Below the pieces are notes generated by a model, which was not told the DNA's origin, ran no database searches, and was given only the letters and a program-made list of their open reading frames with translations. DNA of 64,000 nucleotides from contig JACKPU010000003.1 in the NCBI GenBank assembly GCA_024233285.1, positions 186,001 to 250,000 on the forward strand, written 5' to 3'. The position numbers and the translations under genes are program-made. Shown here piece after piece: positions 26,804 to 35,886 of the stretch; within the stretch, counting starts at the first letter, position 1, and every line of letters starts with the position of its first letter. Source of the stretch: Opitutaceae bacterium (GTDB taxonomy: Bacteria > Verrucomicrobiota > Verrucomicrobiia > Opitutales > Opitutaceae).

Positions 26804-27361
26804 GTGCCGCCCGAAATTCCCACCCCTGACACCGAACACACGCGCTGGTTTGCCGATGAAGTGCAACCGCATGAGCAGGCGTTACGCTCGTATCTGAAAA
26901 AATCCTTCCCGTCGGTTCATGACGTGGACGATGTCGTGCAGGAGTCGTTGACTCGCACGTGGGTGGCCCGGGCCAAACAGCCCATTCTTTCGGCCAAGGC
27001 GTTTTTGTTCAAGGTGGCCCGGCACATGGCCATCGACCAGACCCGGAGGAATAAAATCTCACCGGTTGATTCTGTAAGGGATTTGGACCAGTTGCCCGTC
27101 ATAGACAACGACCCCGATGTCGTTGATGTTGTTACCAATCAGGAAAAGGCCCGGTTCCTCGCCGAAGCCATTGCCACGCTCCCGGCGCGTTGCCGTGAGA
27201 TCGTCGTCCTGCGCAAACTGCATGGTTTGCCCCAAAGGGAGGTAGCCGTTCGATTGGGAATTGCCGAAAAAACCGTCGAGGCGCAATTGGCTCGCGGATT
27301 GAAACGTTGCGAGGCCCACCTGCGCCGACTCGGCGTTCATCACTATTACACCAATGACTGA
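26804..27361 (+). CDS. ECF RNA polymerase sigma factor (FecI-like)
   Basis: About 185 residues with sigma region 2 (HEQALRSYLKKSFPSVHDVDDVVQESLTRTWVA, then KAFLFKVARHMAIDQTRR) and region 4 (LPARCREIVVLRKLHGLPQREVAVRLGIAEKTVEAQLARGLKRC). It directs RNA polymerase to a small regulon and is held in check by the next gene's product. No ATG is near the N-terminus; the GTG at 26804 gives a normal-length protein, and a TTG at 26759 would add 15 residues. The stop overlaps the anti-sigma start by 8 bases, so translation is coupled. The likely target is the TonB receptor and transporter downstream. Confidence 0.9.
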   Translation: MPPEIPTPDTEHTRWFADEVQPHEQALRSYLKKSFPSVHDVDDVVQESLTRTWVARAKQPILSAKAFLFKVARHMAIDQTRRNKISPVDSVRDLDQLPVIDNDPDVVDVVTNQEKARFLAEAIATLPARCREIVVLRKLHGLPQREVAVRLGIAEKTVEAQLARGLKRCEAHLRRLGVHHYYTND

Positions 27362-28277
27362 TCCAGACCATTCTTCATCCCGGCAGAAGTCCGCGGGAAA
27401 CGCTGCGGAGCCGGCATCAGCATTGGACTGGGCCCGGCGCAATGACATGACGACCGACGTGCTCGCGCACTTGCGCATCCTGACCCGCCGCCGGCAAAGG
27501 CGCCGGGTGCTGGGGTTCTCCTTCGCATTTGCGACCGCTCTGGTCGCGGTGGTGACGATGCTCCAGTATCGCCCGGTGGCCATGAAACCCGCAGATCCGC
27601 AGATCGGTGAAGTTGCGGTCTTGCCGCCCCGCCAGCAGGTCTTGGCCGACGGCTCGTATGTGGAATTGAACGACTTGGCGGAAATAAAGGTGGACTATTC
27701 CGCCGCCGTGCGCCGGGTGGAGCTCTTGCGCGGCGCGGCGCATTTTACCGTCGCGAAGAATCCTGAACGTCCGTTTGTCGTCGTGGTCAACGGCGTGAGC
27801 GTTCAAGCCGTGGGCACCGCGTTTTGTGTCGATCGGACCAGCGCGGACATCGTGGTGCTGGTTACCGAAGGACAGGTGGCGGTGACCGACCGCGGGCATG
27901 CGGACGGTGAAACTACCCCCGGCCAGCCTCGGCAGGTGTTGGTCGGCAAGGGGAGCAAGACGATGGTCGGATACGGCGCAAACGTCCGAAACCAAGCCCT
28001 GACGGTCCTGCCGATTGATGCGACCGATCGCGATTTGAAATTGGGTTGGAGGATGCCGCGGCTCGATTTCTTCCGCACGCCGCTGGCGGAGGTGCTGTCG
28101 AAGTTCAACCACTACAATGAACAACGATTTGTGCTGGATGATCCGACCTTGGCCGAGCTGCGCATTAGTGGCAGCCTTCGCGCCGACAAAACCGAGGCGC
28201 TCAAGGAATTGCTCAGATTGGGTTTGGATTTGCGGGTCGAGGACAACGGGGCGGGGGAGATATTGATCCGCCGCTGA
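27354..28277 (+). CDS. FecR-like anti-sigma regulator
   Basis: 307 residues. A cytoplasmic N-terminus of about 55 residues (sigma-binding) precedes one transmembrane helix (VLGFSFAFATALVAVVTML, about 52-71). The periplasmic FecR domain follows: DGSYVELNDLAEIKVDYSAAVRRVELLRGAAHFTVAKNPERPFVVVVNGVSVQAVGTAFCV. The C-terminal part (LAEVLSKFNHYNEQRFVLDDPTLAELRISGSL) is the STN-like domain that contacts a TonB receptor. It senses receptor occupancy and releases the ECF sigma factor. The gene overlaps the sigma gene and is followed by a terminator and then the receptor. Confidence 0.9.
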   Translation: MTDPDHSSSRQKSAGNAAEPASALDWARRNDMTTDVLAHLRILTRRRQRRRVLGFSFAFATALVAVVTMLQYRPVAMKPADPQIGEVAVLPPRQQVLADGSYVELNDLAEIKVDYSAAVRRVELLRGAAHFTVAKNPERPFVVVVNGVSVQAVGTAFCVDRTSADIVVLVTEGQVAVTDRGHADGETTPGQPRQVLVGKGSKTMVGYGANVRNQALTVLPIDATDRDLKLGWRMPRLDFFRTPLAEVLSKFNHYNEQRFVLDDPTLAELRISGSLRADKTEALKELLRLGLDLRVEDNGAGEILIRR

Positions 28278-28285
28278 AGCATTGG

Positions 28286-28320
28286 TGCGCCGTCGCGGCG
28301 GGATTGGCGCAGGTTTTTTC
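28286..28320 (+). terminator. Rho-independent terminator after the anti-sigma gene
   Basis: TGCGCC (28286-28291) and GGCGCA (28306-28311) pair, with an inner GCCG/CGGC possibility, followed by GG and six T residues. Confidence 0.6.
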
Positions 28321-28363
28321 TGAAGCAGCCAAGAACGGGGTGAAACATGTGCAAAAAAATATG

Positions 28364-28377
28364 CAGGGATTTTCCTG
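28364..28377 (+). promoter_or_regulatory. Short inverted repeat upstream of the TonB receptor
   Basis: CAGG and CCTG flank GATTTT, 39 bases before the receptor start, the region where the promoter read by the ECF sigma factor is expected. No defined -35/-10 pair could be assigned. Confidence 0.25.
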
Positions 28378-28415
28378 ATTGTTTCGTCAGCACCTGTGAG
28401 CGATAGCATGCATCT

Positions 28416-31346
28416 ATGCGGCTGCGCTCAACCCCATTCGTATGCATGATTGCTTCAGCCACCCCTGCACGATTTGCGTCCTTTCGACGCGCTTTTCGCA
28501 GGATGTGTGCAGGTGTGATCATACTGCTATGCGTCCCCGCGTTTGGTTGGAGCAGTCCGGCGCCGACGACCAGTCGGTTCGACCTGCCGGCCGACACGGC
28601 GGAGGTTTCGTTGAAGCGTTTTTCGGAGCAGTCCGGGTTGGAAGTGTTGTTTGCGTCCCGAATAGCCGTTGGTGTCAGAACAAAGCCGGTCTACGGCGAG
28701 CGCACTCCTGCGAGCGCGCTTACCGAAATGCTGGCGAATACCGGGCTGAGCGCAGAGCGCAGCGAGGTCGATGGGGTCATCATCATCAAACAAAGCAATA
28801 CCCCGTCCCCTATGAAGACATCTGTTCTGGATAAGATCCGCCGGGCGCTGATTGGCGTCCTTGTTGTGGTGGGCCCCGCCACTGCGTCCGCTCAGGCTGT
28901 TGACGAAAACTCGTCCGACACCCCTGAGAAAGAGACCGTCGTGCAACTGAGTGCCTTCAAAGTCACCAGTGAAAAGGATTATGGTTATCGCAAGATGACC
29001 AGTGTGACGTCATCCCGCACCGGCGAGGATGTTTCCAAAATGCCGCAGGCGATCGAAGTGATTTCTGGCGAGCTGCTGAGCGACTTTCTGGCCAACACCG
29101 GCAATGCGGCCTTCCGCTATTCCTCCAGTGTCACGGTCAAGGAGAACGCCGTCGGACAGGCTGATATTTTCAACCTGCGCGGCTTTGCGTTGCCGCGCTA
29201 TTACAACGGTGTGGCGCTCGCGAACTCATACAGTTCGGTGCCGGTCAATATCTGGGATAACATCGATCGCATCGAAGTGGTAAAGGGGCCCGTGGGTCTC
29301 TACTACGCGAATTCGACGCCGAACGGCGTGGCCAACTACATCACCAAGAAACCGCAGTTCATTAATGCCACGTCATTGGAACTTACCGCAGGTTCCTATG
29401 ATTTCTACAAGGTCATTGCCGATCATCAGGCCAAGCTGAACAACAAGGCCGCGTTGCGGGTCATCGCGTCGGCCAACGAACGCGGTTCCGGCTATCATGA
29501 CGGCAATCCGACGCGCTACAAATTCGCGGCCGCGTCGCTCATTGTGCGGCCTTACTCCAAACTCGAGATCATCGCCGAGGCGAGTTACCTTAATGAGCAC
29601 AACGGCTACCAGGGCGGCGCCAACGCCTGGGGCTATTTCATCAATCCGCAGTGGCAGCAGGATCTCAATAATCCCAGCGCGCAGATTCTGAGTTACTTCC
29701 GCAACACCTACAACCTGGCTGATGACACGGCGGCGCGCGCCTTCATTCTCAATCGCTGGTCGCCGCCGAACAACCCGGCCGGTCCTTCGCTGAACACGTG
29801 GAGCGCCGATCTGCTCGCCATCACCGGCAAGGCGCCGTTCCCCTACGTCAACCAGGACGTGAACTGGTCGCTCTACTCACCGGTCGGTGATCGCATTGCG
29901 CCCCAAAGCTCTCAGTCGACCTACGGTGGTGTCACTCCCACCTACGAAGTGAGCATTCTCCTCACCCCGTTGGAAAATCTTTCGCTGCGATACCACTGGG
30001 CACATCAGGAGACTCACCAACAGTTTGTCCGCCAGATCATCCAGCCCAACACCAACGGTTTTCGGGCGGATGGACGGGTGAATTCCCTTGATGTCGCCAA
30101 CCTTGCCCTGCAGGGCTTCGGGGACAACAGCCGGTTGAACAAGAGCGATGCCCAGCAGTTTGACGTCAGCTATCAATTGGAACTTGGCGGCACCAAGCAC
30201 CAGATCGGCGCCGGTTATGAACGTTTCCGTCAATATTCACAGCTGACCACGGCGGCGCTCGATTTCAACAGGGCTGGCACCTACACCTACGGCAATGGCA
30301 ACACTTACTCCGGGATCGCGATCTATCGCAATTACGACCCGTTTTCGGGTGATCCGGTGCCGAGCCTCTACGCCCTGCAATCCGGCCCAACCACGTTTGC
30401 GTTCGGCGGCCTGAACAAGAACGAGCAGTATTATCTCTCCTATCGTGGCAGCTTCTGGGAGGATCGCGTCAATGCGCTCTTTGGTGTCAACCGCTACGAA
30501 GTGGTCTTCCCCAAGCCGGCTGGCGGCAACGCGGACACGAACACGACCTACACCTACGGCGTCATTGCGGAGGTCGTGAAAGGCTTCTCCTTGTTCGCTT
30601 CGAAGTCCGAAGCGGTCCAGTTCACCAGCCAGGTTTCCGTGCTCGGGCCGGGTGTGTTGCCCAGTGACAATGTGCAGCCGCTCGCCAATGAGACGGACAC
30701 TGGCTACGAGTTCGGTCTCAAAACGACTTGGAACGACAACGAATTAACCGGCACGCTTTCTTACTATCACAGTGAACGTGAAGGGGTGGTCGGTGGCGAC
30801 GTGATCCGCACGACCACCGATCCGCGCAACACGATGGGCACCCAAGTGCAATTCTTCGTTAACGGTGGTCTCTACCGCTCGCGTGGTATTGATACGGATA
30901 TCACCTGGACGCCGAACAATCGCTTCCAGGCGGTGTTCAATTACAACCGCTCCCTGGAAGCCAGCATCGTTTCGGATCCTTCGGTGAATCCCAATACTCC
31001 TGGGTCGCTGGACTACCAGAAAAAGTTCGGCCGCCCGCTTTCGCAATCGCCGAAGCATCGCATGAACATCGTGACCAAGTATAACTTTGACGAGGGCATG
31101 CTGAAGAATGTGAGCGTCGGTGCCGCGGTGCGTTACAACTCCACGTATTCGATCACCAATGCCACGCCCTATGATTTGTGGGCACCGGCCGCGACGATGG
31201 CCGATTTCTTCGTCTCATATCGTATGAAGATCGTGAACACGCCCACCGAGTTGAAGCTCAACGTCAATAACCTCACGGATTATCGCGACGATTACACGTG
31301 GGGCGACGGCCGCGTGATCTACGGCTCGGTCAAGTTCAGCTTCTGA
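28416..31346 (+). CDS. TonB-dependent receptor with N-terminal STN signalling domain
   Basis: 976 residues. After a first signal segment (MCAGVIILLCVPAFGWSSPA, about 30-49) comes an STN domain (about 52-128: FDLPADTAEVSLKRFSEQSGLEVLFA), which talks to the FecR-like protein. Residues 133-158 (SVLDKIRRALIGVLVVVGPATASAQA) look like a second, buried signal peptide, followed by VVQLSAFKVTSEKDYGYRKM, the usual mature start of opitutaceal receptors. The plug (about 195-310, with IEVVKGPVGLYYANSTPNGVANYITKKP) and a 22-strand-size barrel ending YGSVKFSF complete it. It is a siderophore-type receptor. With the sigma and anti-sigma genes it forms a cell-surface signalling set. Confidence 0.93.
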   Translation: MRLRSTPFVCMIASATPARFASFRRAFRRMCAGVIILLCVPAFGWSSPAPTTSRFDLPADTAEVSLKRFSEQSGLEVLFASRIAVGVRTKPVYGERTPASALTEMLANTGLSAERSEVDGVIIIKQSNTPSPMKTSVLDKIRRALIGVLVVVGPATASAQAVDENSSDTPEKETVVQLSAFKVTSEKDYGYRKMTSVTSSRTGEDVSKMPQAIEVISGELLSDFLANTGNAAFRYSSSVTVKENAVGQADIFNLRGFALPRYYNGVALANSYSSVPVNIWDNIDRIEVVKGPVGLYYANSTPNGVANYITKKPQFINATSLELTAGSYDFYKVIADHQAKLNNKAALRVIASANERGSGYHDGNPTRYKFAAASLIVRPYSKLEIIAEASYLNEHNGYQGGANAWGYFINPQWQQDLNNPSAQILSYFRNTYNLADDTAARAFILNRWSPPNNPAGPSLNTWSADLLAITGKAPFPYVNQDVNWSLYSPVGDRIAPQSSQSTYGGVTPTYEVSILLTPLENLSLRYHWAHQETHQQFVRQIIQPNTNGFRADGRVNSLDVANLALQGFGDNSRLNKSDAQQFDVSYQLELGGTKHQIGAGYERFRQYSQLTTAALDFNRAGTYTYGNGNTYSGIAIYRNYDPFSGDPVPSLYALQSGPTTFAFGGLNKNEQYYLSYRGSFWEDRVNALFGVNRYEVVFPKPAGGNADTNTTYTYGVIAEVVKGFSLFASKSEAVQFTSQVSVLGPGVLPSDNVQPLANETDTGYEFGLKTTWNDNELTGTLSYYHSEREGVVGGDVIRTTTDPRNTMGTQVQFFVNGGLYRSRGIDTDITWTPNNRFQAVFNYNRSLEASIVSDPSVNPNTPGSLDYQKKFGRPLSQSPKHRMNIVTKYNFDEGMLKNVSVGAAVRYNSTYSITNATPYDLWAPAATMADFFVSYRMKIVNTPTELKLNVNNLTDYRDDYTWGDGRVIYGSVKFSF

Positions 31347-31360
31347 GGCGGTTCTGCTGT

Positions 31361-31393
31361 CACTCCACTTGGTCCGCCCGACCGGGTGGAGTG
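31361..31393. terminator. Strong hairpin after the TonB receptor
   Basis: CACTCCAC (31361-31368) pairs with GTGGAGTG (31386-31393), with an inner GGTC/GACC stem. No T-run follows, so it may stabilise or attenuate the message rather than end it. Confidence 0.45.
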
Positions 31394-31501
31394 GGGCACT
31401 GATTTCAAACTGCGGATTCGGTCTTTTCACCGGCCGAATCCGTCTTCTTTCTGTCATCTCTGAATCGAGGAAAATTCATAATCAAAACCGGCGGCGGGCT
31501 C

Positions 31502-34500
31502 GTGATGTGCGTGCTGTTGCTGTCGGCCCTGATCTGGGGCATGGCGGCCTACTTCCGGCCGGATATCTCGCGGCTTCCGGCCATGCCTTCGGCGGAGGAA
31601 GTGCGGCAGGCCCGGGCTTCGCTGGATGCCCTGCCCGATACGCAGCATCCGACCGTCATATGGCGGGATGTCGATTACGGTTCGGCTGATGCAGCCTGGC
31701 GTCCGCGGGAAGAAGCGCCGATGCTGCGCGAACTCGTGGCGTCCGGGCGGTTGCCCCCGGTCGACGAGCGCACCGGACCGGAACCGGTGGTGCTCGAAGG
31801 CGTGGATGGCACCGGCAACTACGGCGGCACCTGGTATCGGCTGGCGACCTCTGATGGCGACACGAGTGGCACCATCGCCACGCGTCTTTCCAACGCGACC
31901 CTCGTGCGCTGGTCGCCGACCGGGTATCCGATTGTGCCGCACCTGGCGAAGTTCTGGACGGTTTCAGAGGATCAACGGGTTTACACGTTCACTTTACGGC
32001 GCGGCGTGCGTTGGTCCGACGGCCATCCCTTCACGGCTGACGACATACTGTATTGGTGGCAATGGGAGGCGCTCTACTTCGACCAAAAGCCGGGGCTGAT
32101 GGACGTCGGCGGCGAGCAGGGCCACGTCGAGAAAGTCGATGAGCTCACGGTGCGCTTTGTTTTTCCCAAGCCGAACAGTCTGTTTTTGGAGCGCTTGGCG
32201 GTCGCCTATCCGGTGGCTTACGCCCCCGAACATTATCTGCGGCAGTTTCACCCCGAGGTTGGCGATCAGGCGCTGATCGAACAAACGAAACGCGCGCTCA
32301 ACCTGCCTAGTGCGCGGGCAGTCTACGATCGCATGGCGGAGACGTTCAACCCGGCCTGTCCGCGGATGTGGCCGTGGATTTACCGACATTACCGCGCCAC
32401 GCCGCCGCAGACGTTTGTGCGTAATCCCTACTATTTCGCCGTCGATAGTGCAGGCCGCCAGCTGCCTTATCTGGACCGCGTGGTGATTGATGTGAAGGCG
32501 AAGAGCCTGCTCACCTCCGCGGCGTCGACCGGCGAGCTCTCCATGCAGGCGCGGTTCATTGATTTTCAGGATTACACCCTGTTGGCGTCGCAGGCCGCGC
32601 GTCATGGTTATCAACTCTACCATTGGTATTCCACGTCGCGCACCGCACTCACGATTTACCCGAATCTGAATCGTTTGATCGATCCGGTCCGCCCGGGGAC
32701 GAAGTGGAAGCACCAGTTGATCAATGAGCGGGATTTTCGCCGGGCGCTCTCACTGGCCATTGACCGGCAGGCGATCATCGACGCCGTTTATTACGGGGTG
32801 GGTGAGCCCGCCCAAATCGCTCCGGGGCCGGCTTCGCCTTATCACCACGAAGCGTTGCTGAAGAGCCATGTGAACTACGAGCCCGCCGTCGCGAACGCGC
32901 TGCTCGACGGGCTTGGCTTGCAGCAGCGGGACGGCGAAGGGTTCCGTCTGGCCCCGGACGGCACTCGGTTGACGTTTTTTATTTCGATCACCGATGCGTT
33001 TCCGCCGGACGACACGTTCATGATCGCGGAGTATTGGAAACAGGTGGGCGTCCGCACCATCGTCCAGATTCACGCGCGCCCGTATTTTCAAACACAGCAG
33101 TCCACCTACGATTATGATTTCATCGGGTGGCTGAGCTTTGACGAGTTCATGCCGGCGATTGATCCGCGCCAGCTGGTGCCGACGAACCCCACCACGTTTT
33201 TCGCGCCGGGTTATGGCCAGTGGTTCTTCAACAACGGTTTGAATGACAGCCCGCAGGCCCGGTCGGCCAATAGCATCGAGCCTCCGCCGGGTAGTGACAT
33301 TCGCCGGGCGATGGAGCTGGCCGCGGCGGCCGCAGTCGCGCCGACGCAACGGGAGCGCGTGGCCTTGTTTGAAGGCATATTTGATCTCAATGCCAGGAAC
33401 GTATGGACGATTTCGGTCGCGACCACGCCGCCATACCCCGTCGTCGTCAAAGACGGATTCCGCAACGTGCCGCGTAAGGCAATCATCGGCTGGTTTCCGA
33501 TGACTCCGGGCAACACCGGCGTGGAAACCTATTTTTGGGACGATCCGGATCGCGATCCCGCGGTTGTGGCCGATTTGCAGCGCAGTTTGGTCGAGCCCGC
33601 TTCGCTGCCGTTGATGGGGCCGGCCGGAAACGAGACATCGTCTGGCGGCGTCGGCCGATTGGTTCGCGGCTTGCTGTGGCTGGGCTCCGGGCTGGTCCTC
33701 GTGCTGACCGGACTGCGCCATCCGTTTATCTGGCGCCGGCTCGCCCTCATGGTGCCGACGCTGTTCTTCGTTTCGATCATCGTCTTTACCATCCTACAGT
33801 TGCCGCCGGGCGATTTTATCAGCTCGAAGGCCCTGCAACTGCAGATGCAGGGGGACAGCGGAGCGCTCACCCAGCTGGAGGATCTGAAGAAGACGTTTCG
33901 CTACGACCAGTCGCCCGTGCAGCGCTATTTGTATTGGACCGGTTTGAAATGGTTCACGACTTTCAAGGCGGAGGACACCGGATTGCTGCAGGGCAACCTG
34001 GGCCGTTCGATGGAAAAGATGCAAGCCGTGACCGACCTGATGGGCGACCGGCTGATGCTCACCTTTGTGGTTTCGCTCTTCACCATACTGCTGACATGGG
34101 CGGTGGCGTTGCCGATCGGCGTTTATTCGGCCGTGCGACAGTATTCAACCGGCGACTACGTGCTTACGTTCCTGGGTTTCCTCGGCATGTCCGTGCCGCC
34201 GTTCCTGCTCGCGCTCGTGTTGATGTATCTGAGCACCCAGTATCTCGGGATTAACATCTCCGGATTGTTCAGCCTGCGCTACGCCGCGCAGCCTTGGTGG
34301 GACTGGCCCAAGTTCATGGATTTGCTCCGGCACATCTGGGCGCCGGTGATCGTGCTGGGGGCGGGCAGCATCGCGGTGATGATCCGCGTGATGCGCGCCA
34401 ACCTGCTGGACGAGTTGAAGAAGCCCTACGTGGTGGCGGCGCGGGCCAAGGGCGTGCGTCCGCTGAAACTGTTGTGGAAGTATCCGGTGCGTCTGGCGCT

Positions 34501-34750
34501 CAACCCGTTTGTTTCCGGCGTCGGCACGCTGTTTCCCCAGCTGGTTTCGGGCGGTGCCATCGTGGCGATCGTGCTGAGCCTGCCTACCGTGAGCCCGTTG
34601 TTGCTCAACGGGCTGATGAATCAGGACACCTACATGGCGGCGTCCCTGCTGATGGTGCTCAGCCTCCTCGGCGTGGTCGGCACCTTGGTGAGCGACCTGT
34701 TGTTGCTCTGGCTTGATCCGCGTATCCGGTTGACCGGAGGAAGCAAATGA
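31502..34750 (+). CDS. Solute-binding protein fused to DppB/OppB-like permease
   Basis: 1082 residues combining two importer parts. An N-terminal hydrophobic anchor (about 1-18) precedes a family 5 solute-binding domain (about 85-690: LAKFWTVSEDQRVYTFTLRRGVRWSDGHPFTADDILYWW; FRRALSLAIDRQAIIDAVYYG). A linker helix (about 715-735, LLWLGSGLVLVLTGL) then returns the chain to the cytoplasm. A complete permease follows (746-1082), including the EAA-type loop AARAKGVRPLKLLWKYPVRLALNPF. The two halves are usually separate genes. The start is uncertain: GTG 31502 or ATG 31505; an SD-like GAGGA lies only before 31478. It overlaps the next gene by 4 bases (ATGA). Confidence 0.88.
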   Translation: MMCVLLLSALIWGMAAYFRPDISRLPAMPSAEEVRQARASLDALPDTQHPTVIWRDVDYGSADAAWRPREEAPMLRELVASGRLPPVDERTGPEPVVLEGVDGTGNYGGTWYRLATSDGDTSGTIATRLSNATLVRWSPTGYPIVPHLAKFWTVSEDQRVYTFTLRRGVRWSDGHPFTADDILYWWQWEALYFDQKPGLMDVGGEQGHVEKVDELTVRFVFPKPNSLFLERLAVAYPVAYAPEHYLRQFHPEVGDQALIEQTKRALNLPSARAVYDRMAETFNPACPRMWPWIYRHYRATPPQTFVRNPYYFAVDSAGRQLPYLDRVVIDVKAKSLLTSAASTGELSMQARFIDFQDYTLLASQAARHGYQLYHWYSTSRTALTIYPNLNRLIDPVRPGTKWKHQLINERDFRRALSLAIDRQAIIDAVYYGVGEPAQIAPGPASPYHHEALLKSHVNYEPAVANALLDGLGLQQRDGEGFRLAPDGTRLTFFISITDAFPPDDTFMIAEYWKQVGVRTIVQIHARPYFQTQQSTYDYDFIGWLSFDEFMPAIDPRQLVPTNPTTFFAPGYGQWFFNNGLNDSPQARSANSIEPPPGSDIRRAMELAAAAAVAPTQRERVALFEGIFDLNARNVWTISVATTPPYPVVVKDGFRNVPRKAIIGWFPMTPGNTGVETYFWDDPDRDPAVVADLQRSLVEPASLPLMGPAGNETSSGGVGRLVRGLLWLGSGLVLVLTGLRHPFIWRRLALMVPTLFFVSIIVFTILQLPPGDFISSKALQLQMQGDSGALTQLEDLKKTFRYDQSPVQRYLYWTGLKWFTTFKAEDTGLLQGNLGRSMEKMQAVTDLMGDRLMLTFVVSLFTILLTWAVALPIGVYSAVRQYSTGDYVLTFLGFLGMSVPPFLLALVLMYLSTQYLGINISGLFSLRYAAQPWWDWPKFMDLLRHIWAPVIVLGAGSIAVMIRVMRANLLDELKKPYVVAARAKGVRPLKLLWKYPVRLALNPFVSGVGTLFPQLVSGGAIVAIVLSLPTVSPLLLNGLMNQDTYMAASLLMVLSLLGVVGTLVSDLLLLWLDPRIRLTGGSK

Positions 34751-35859
34751 GCGCGGAAAACGAACCGTCAACCGCGCCGGCGATGCTTTCGCCTTATGCC
34801 GTCATGTGGCGGCAGTTTACCCGGCATCGTCTGGGCATGGCGGCGTTGTTCATGCTGATCGTGCTGTATGTGTTGGCGGCGGGTTGTGAATTCTTTGCCC
34901 CCGTCACAAGCGCGTGGGGACGCTTGTCCTATTCCTATTGCCCGCCGCAATTGCCGCGCTTCTCCTTGCAGGACGGTTTTTATGTGCATCCGCTCACGCG
35001 CGTGGACAATCCGGTGACGTTTGCCCGGTATTACGTGGAGGATCGCGCGACGCGGGTGCCACTGGGATTTTTTGTCAAAGGCGAACCCTACCGGCTGTGG
35101 GGCATGGTTTCGTGGGACCGGCATTTTTTTGGCATCGACCGGACGCGGGCGGCGCCGGGTGCGACGTTTTATTTCCTCGGGGCCGACCGCTACGGGCGTG
35201 ATATTTTCAGTCGGCTGATTTATGGCGCGCGCATCAGTCTGTCCGTGGGTGTCATTTCCATCGTCGTGATGTTTGTGCTGGGGCTGTCGATCGGCGCGGT
35301 CTCGGGCTACGCGGGCGGGCGCACCGATTCGTTCATTCAGCGGGTTATCGAAATCATCAACTCGCTGCCGCAACTGCCGCTGTGGCTGGCCTTGGGGGCG
35401 GTGCTGCCGGCGGAGTGGTCGCCCCTGACGGTGTATTTTTGCGTCACGCTGTTGTTGAGTCTGCTGGGTTGGACCGGCTTGGCTCGCGCGGTGCGCGGCA
35501 AGATTCTGGCGCTGCGCGAGGAAGACTACGCCATGGCCGCGCGCCTGCTCGGCGCGTCGCATTTTCGGGTGCTGTTCCGCCATCTCGTGCCCGGACTCGC
35601 CAGCCATATCATCGTTGTGCTGACGCTGACGGTCCCGGGCATGATTTTGGGCGAGACGGCGTTGAGTTTTCTGGGTTTGGGCTTGCGCCCCCCGATTGTG
35701 AGCTGGGGGGTGATGTTGCAGGACTGCATGAGTCTGCAAACCGTGGCCAATTATCCATGGCTGCTATCGCCGGTCTTGTTCATTATGCTCGCCATTCTCG
35801 CCTTTAACTTCGCCGGGGACGCCGCGCGCGATGCCGCAGATCCGCAATCACATCGCTGA
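34747..35859 (+). CDS. DppC/OppC-like ABC permease
   Basis: 370 residues. A cytoplasmic N-terminus (SPYAVMWRQFTRHRLGMAALFML) leads into the first membrane helix. A longer than usual periplasmic segment (about 55-140, with DGFYVHPLTRVDNPVTFARYY) comes before the core. The core starts FLGADRYGRDIFSRLIYGARISLSVG, the OppC hallmark, and includes the EAA loop EEDYAMAARLLGASHFRVLFRHLVP for contact with the ATPases. It forms the heterodimeric channel with the permease half of the preceding fusion. Start overlaps that gene by 4 bases, and the first ATPase begins 27 bases downstream. Confidence 0.93.
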   Translation: MSAENEPSTAPAMLSPYAVMWRQFTRHRLGMAALFMLIVLYVLAAGCEFFAPVTSAWGRLSYSYCPPQLPRFSLQDGFYVHPLTRVDNPVTFARYYVEDRATRVPLGFFVKGEPYRLWGMVSWDRHFFGIDRTRAAPGATFYFLGADRYGRDIFSRLIYGARISLSVGVISIVVMFVLGLSIGAVSGYAGGRTDSFIQRVIEIINSLPQLPLWLALGAVLPAEWSPLTVYFCVTLLLSLLGWTGLARAVRGKILALREEDYAMAARLLGASHFRVLFRHLVPGLASHIIVVLTLTVPGMILGETALSFLGLGLRPPIVSWGVMLQDCMSLQTVANYPWLLSPVLFIMLAILAFNFAGDAARDAADPQSHR

Positions 35860-35886
35860 CCTCTGCGGGCAAATCGCAACTTCCCC

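Noticed and set aside
25697..26872. 391-residue antisense frame across the end of PEP-CTERM copy 2
   Set aside because: Shadow of the sense repeats, not conserved outside the duplicated block and overlapping the sigma-factor gene start.
31361..31393. Treating the strong hairpin after the TonB receptor as a definite rho-independent terminator
   Set aside because: There is no T-run after the stem, so I list it with low confidence and do not infer an operon boundary from it.
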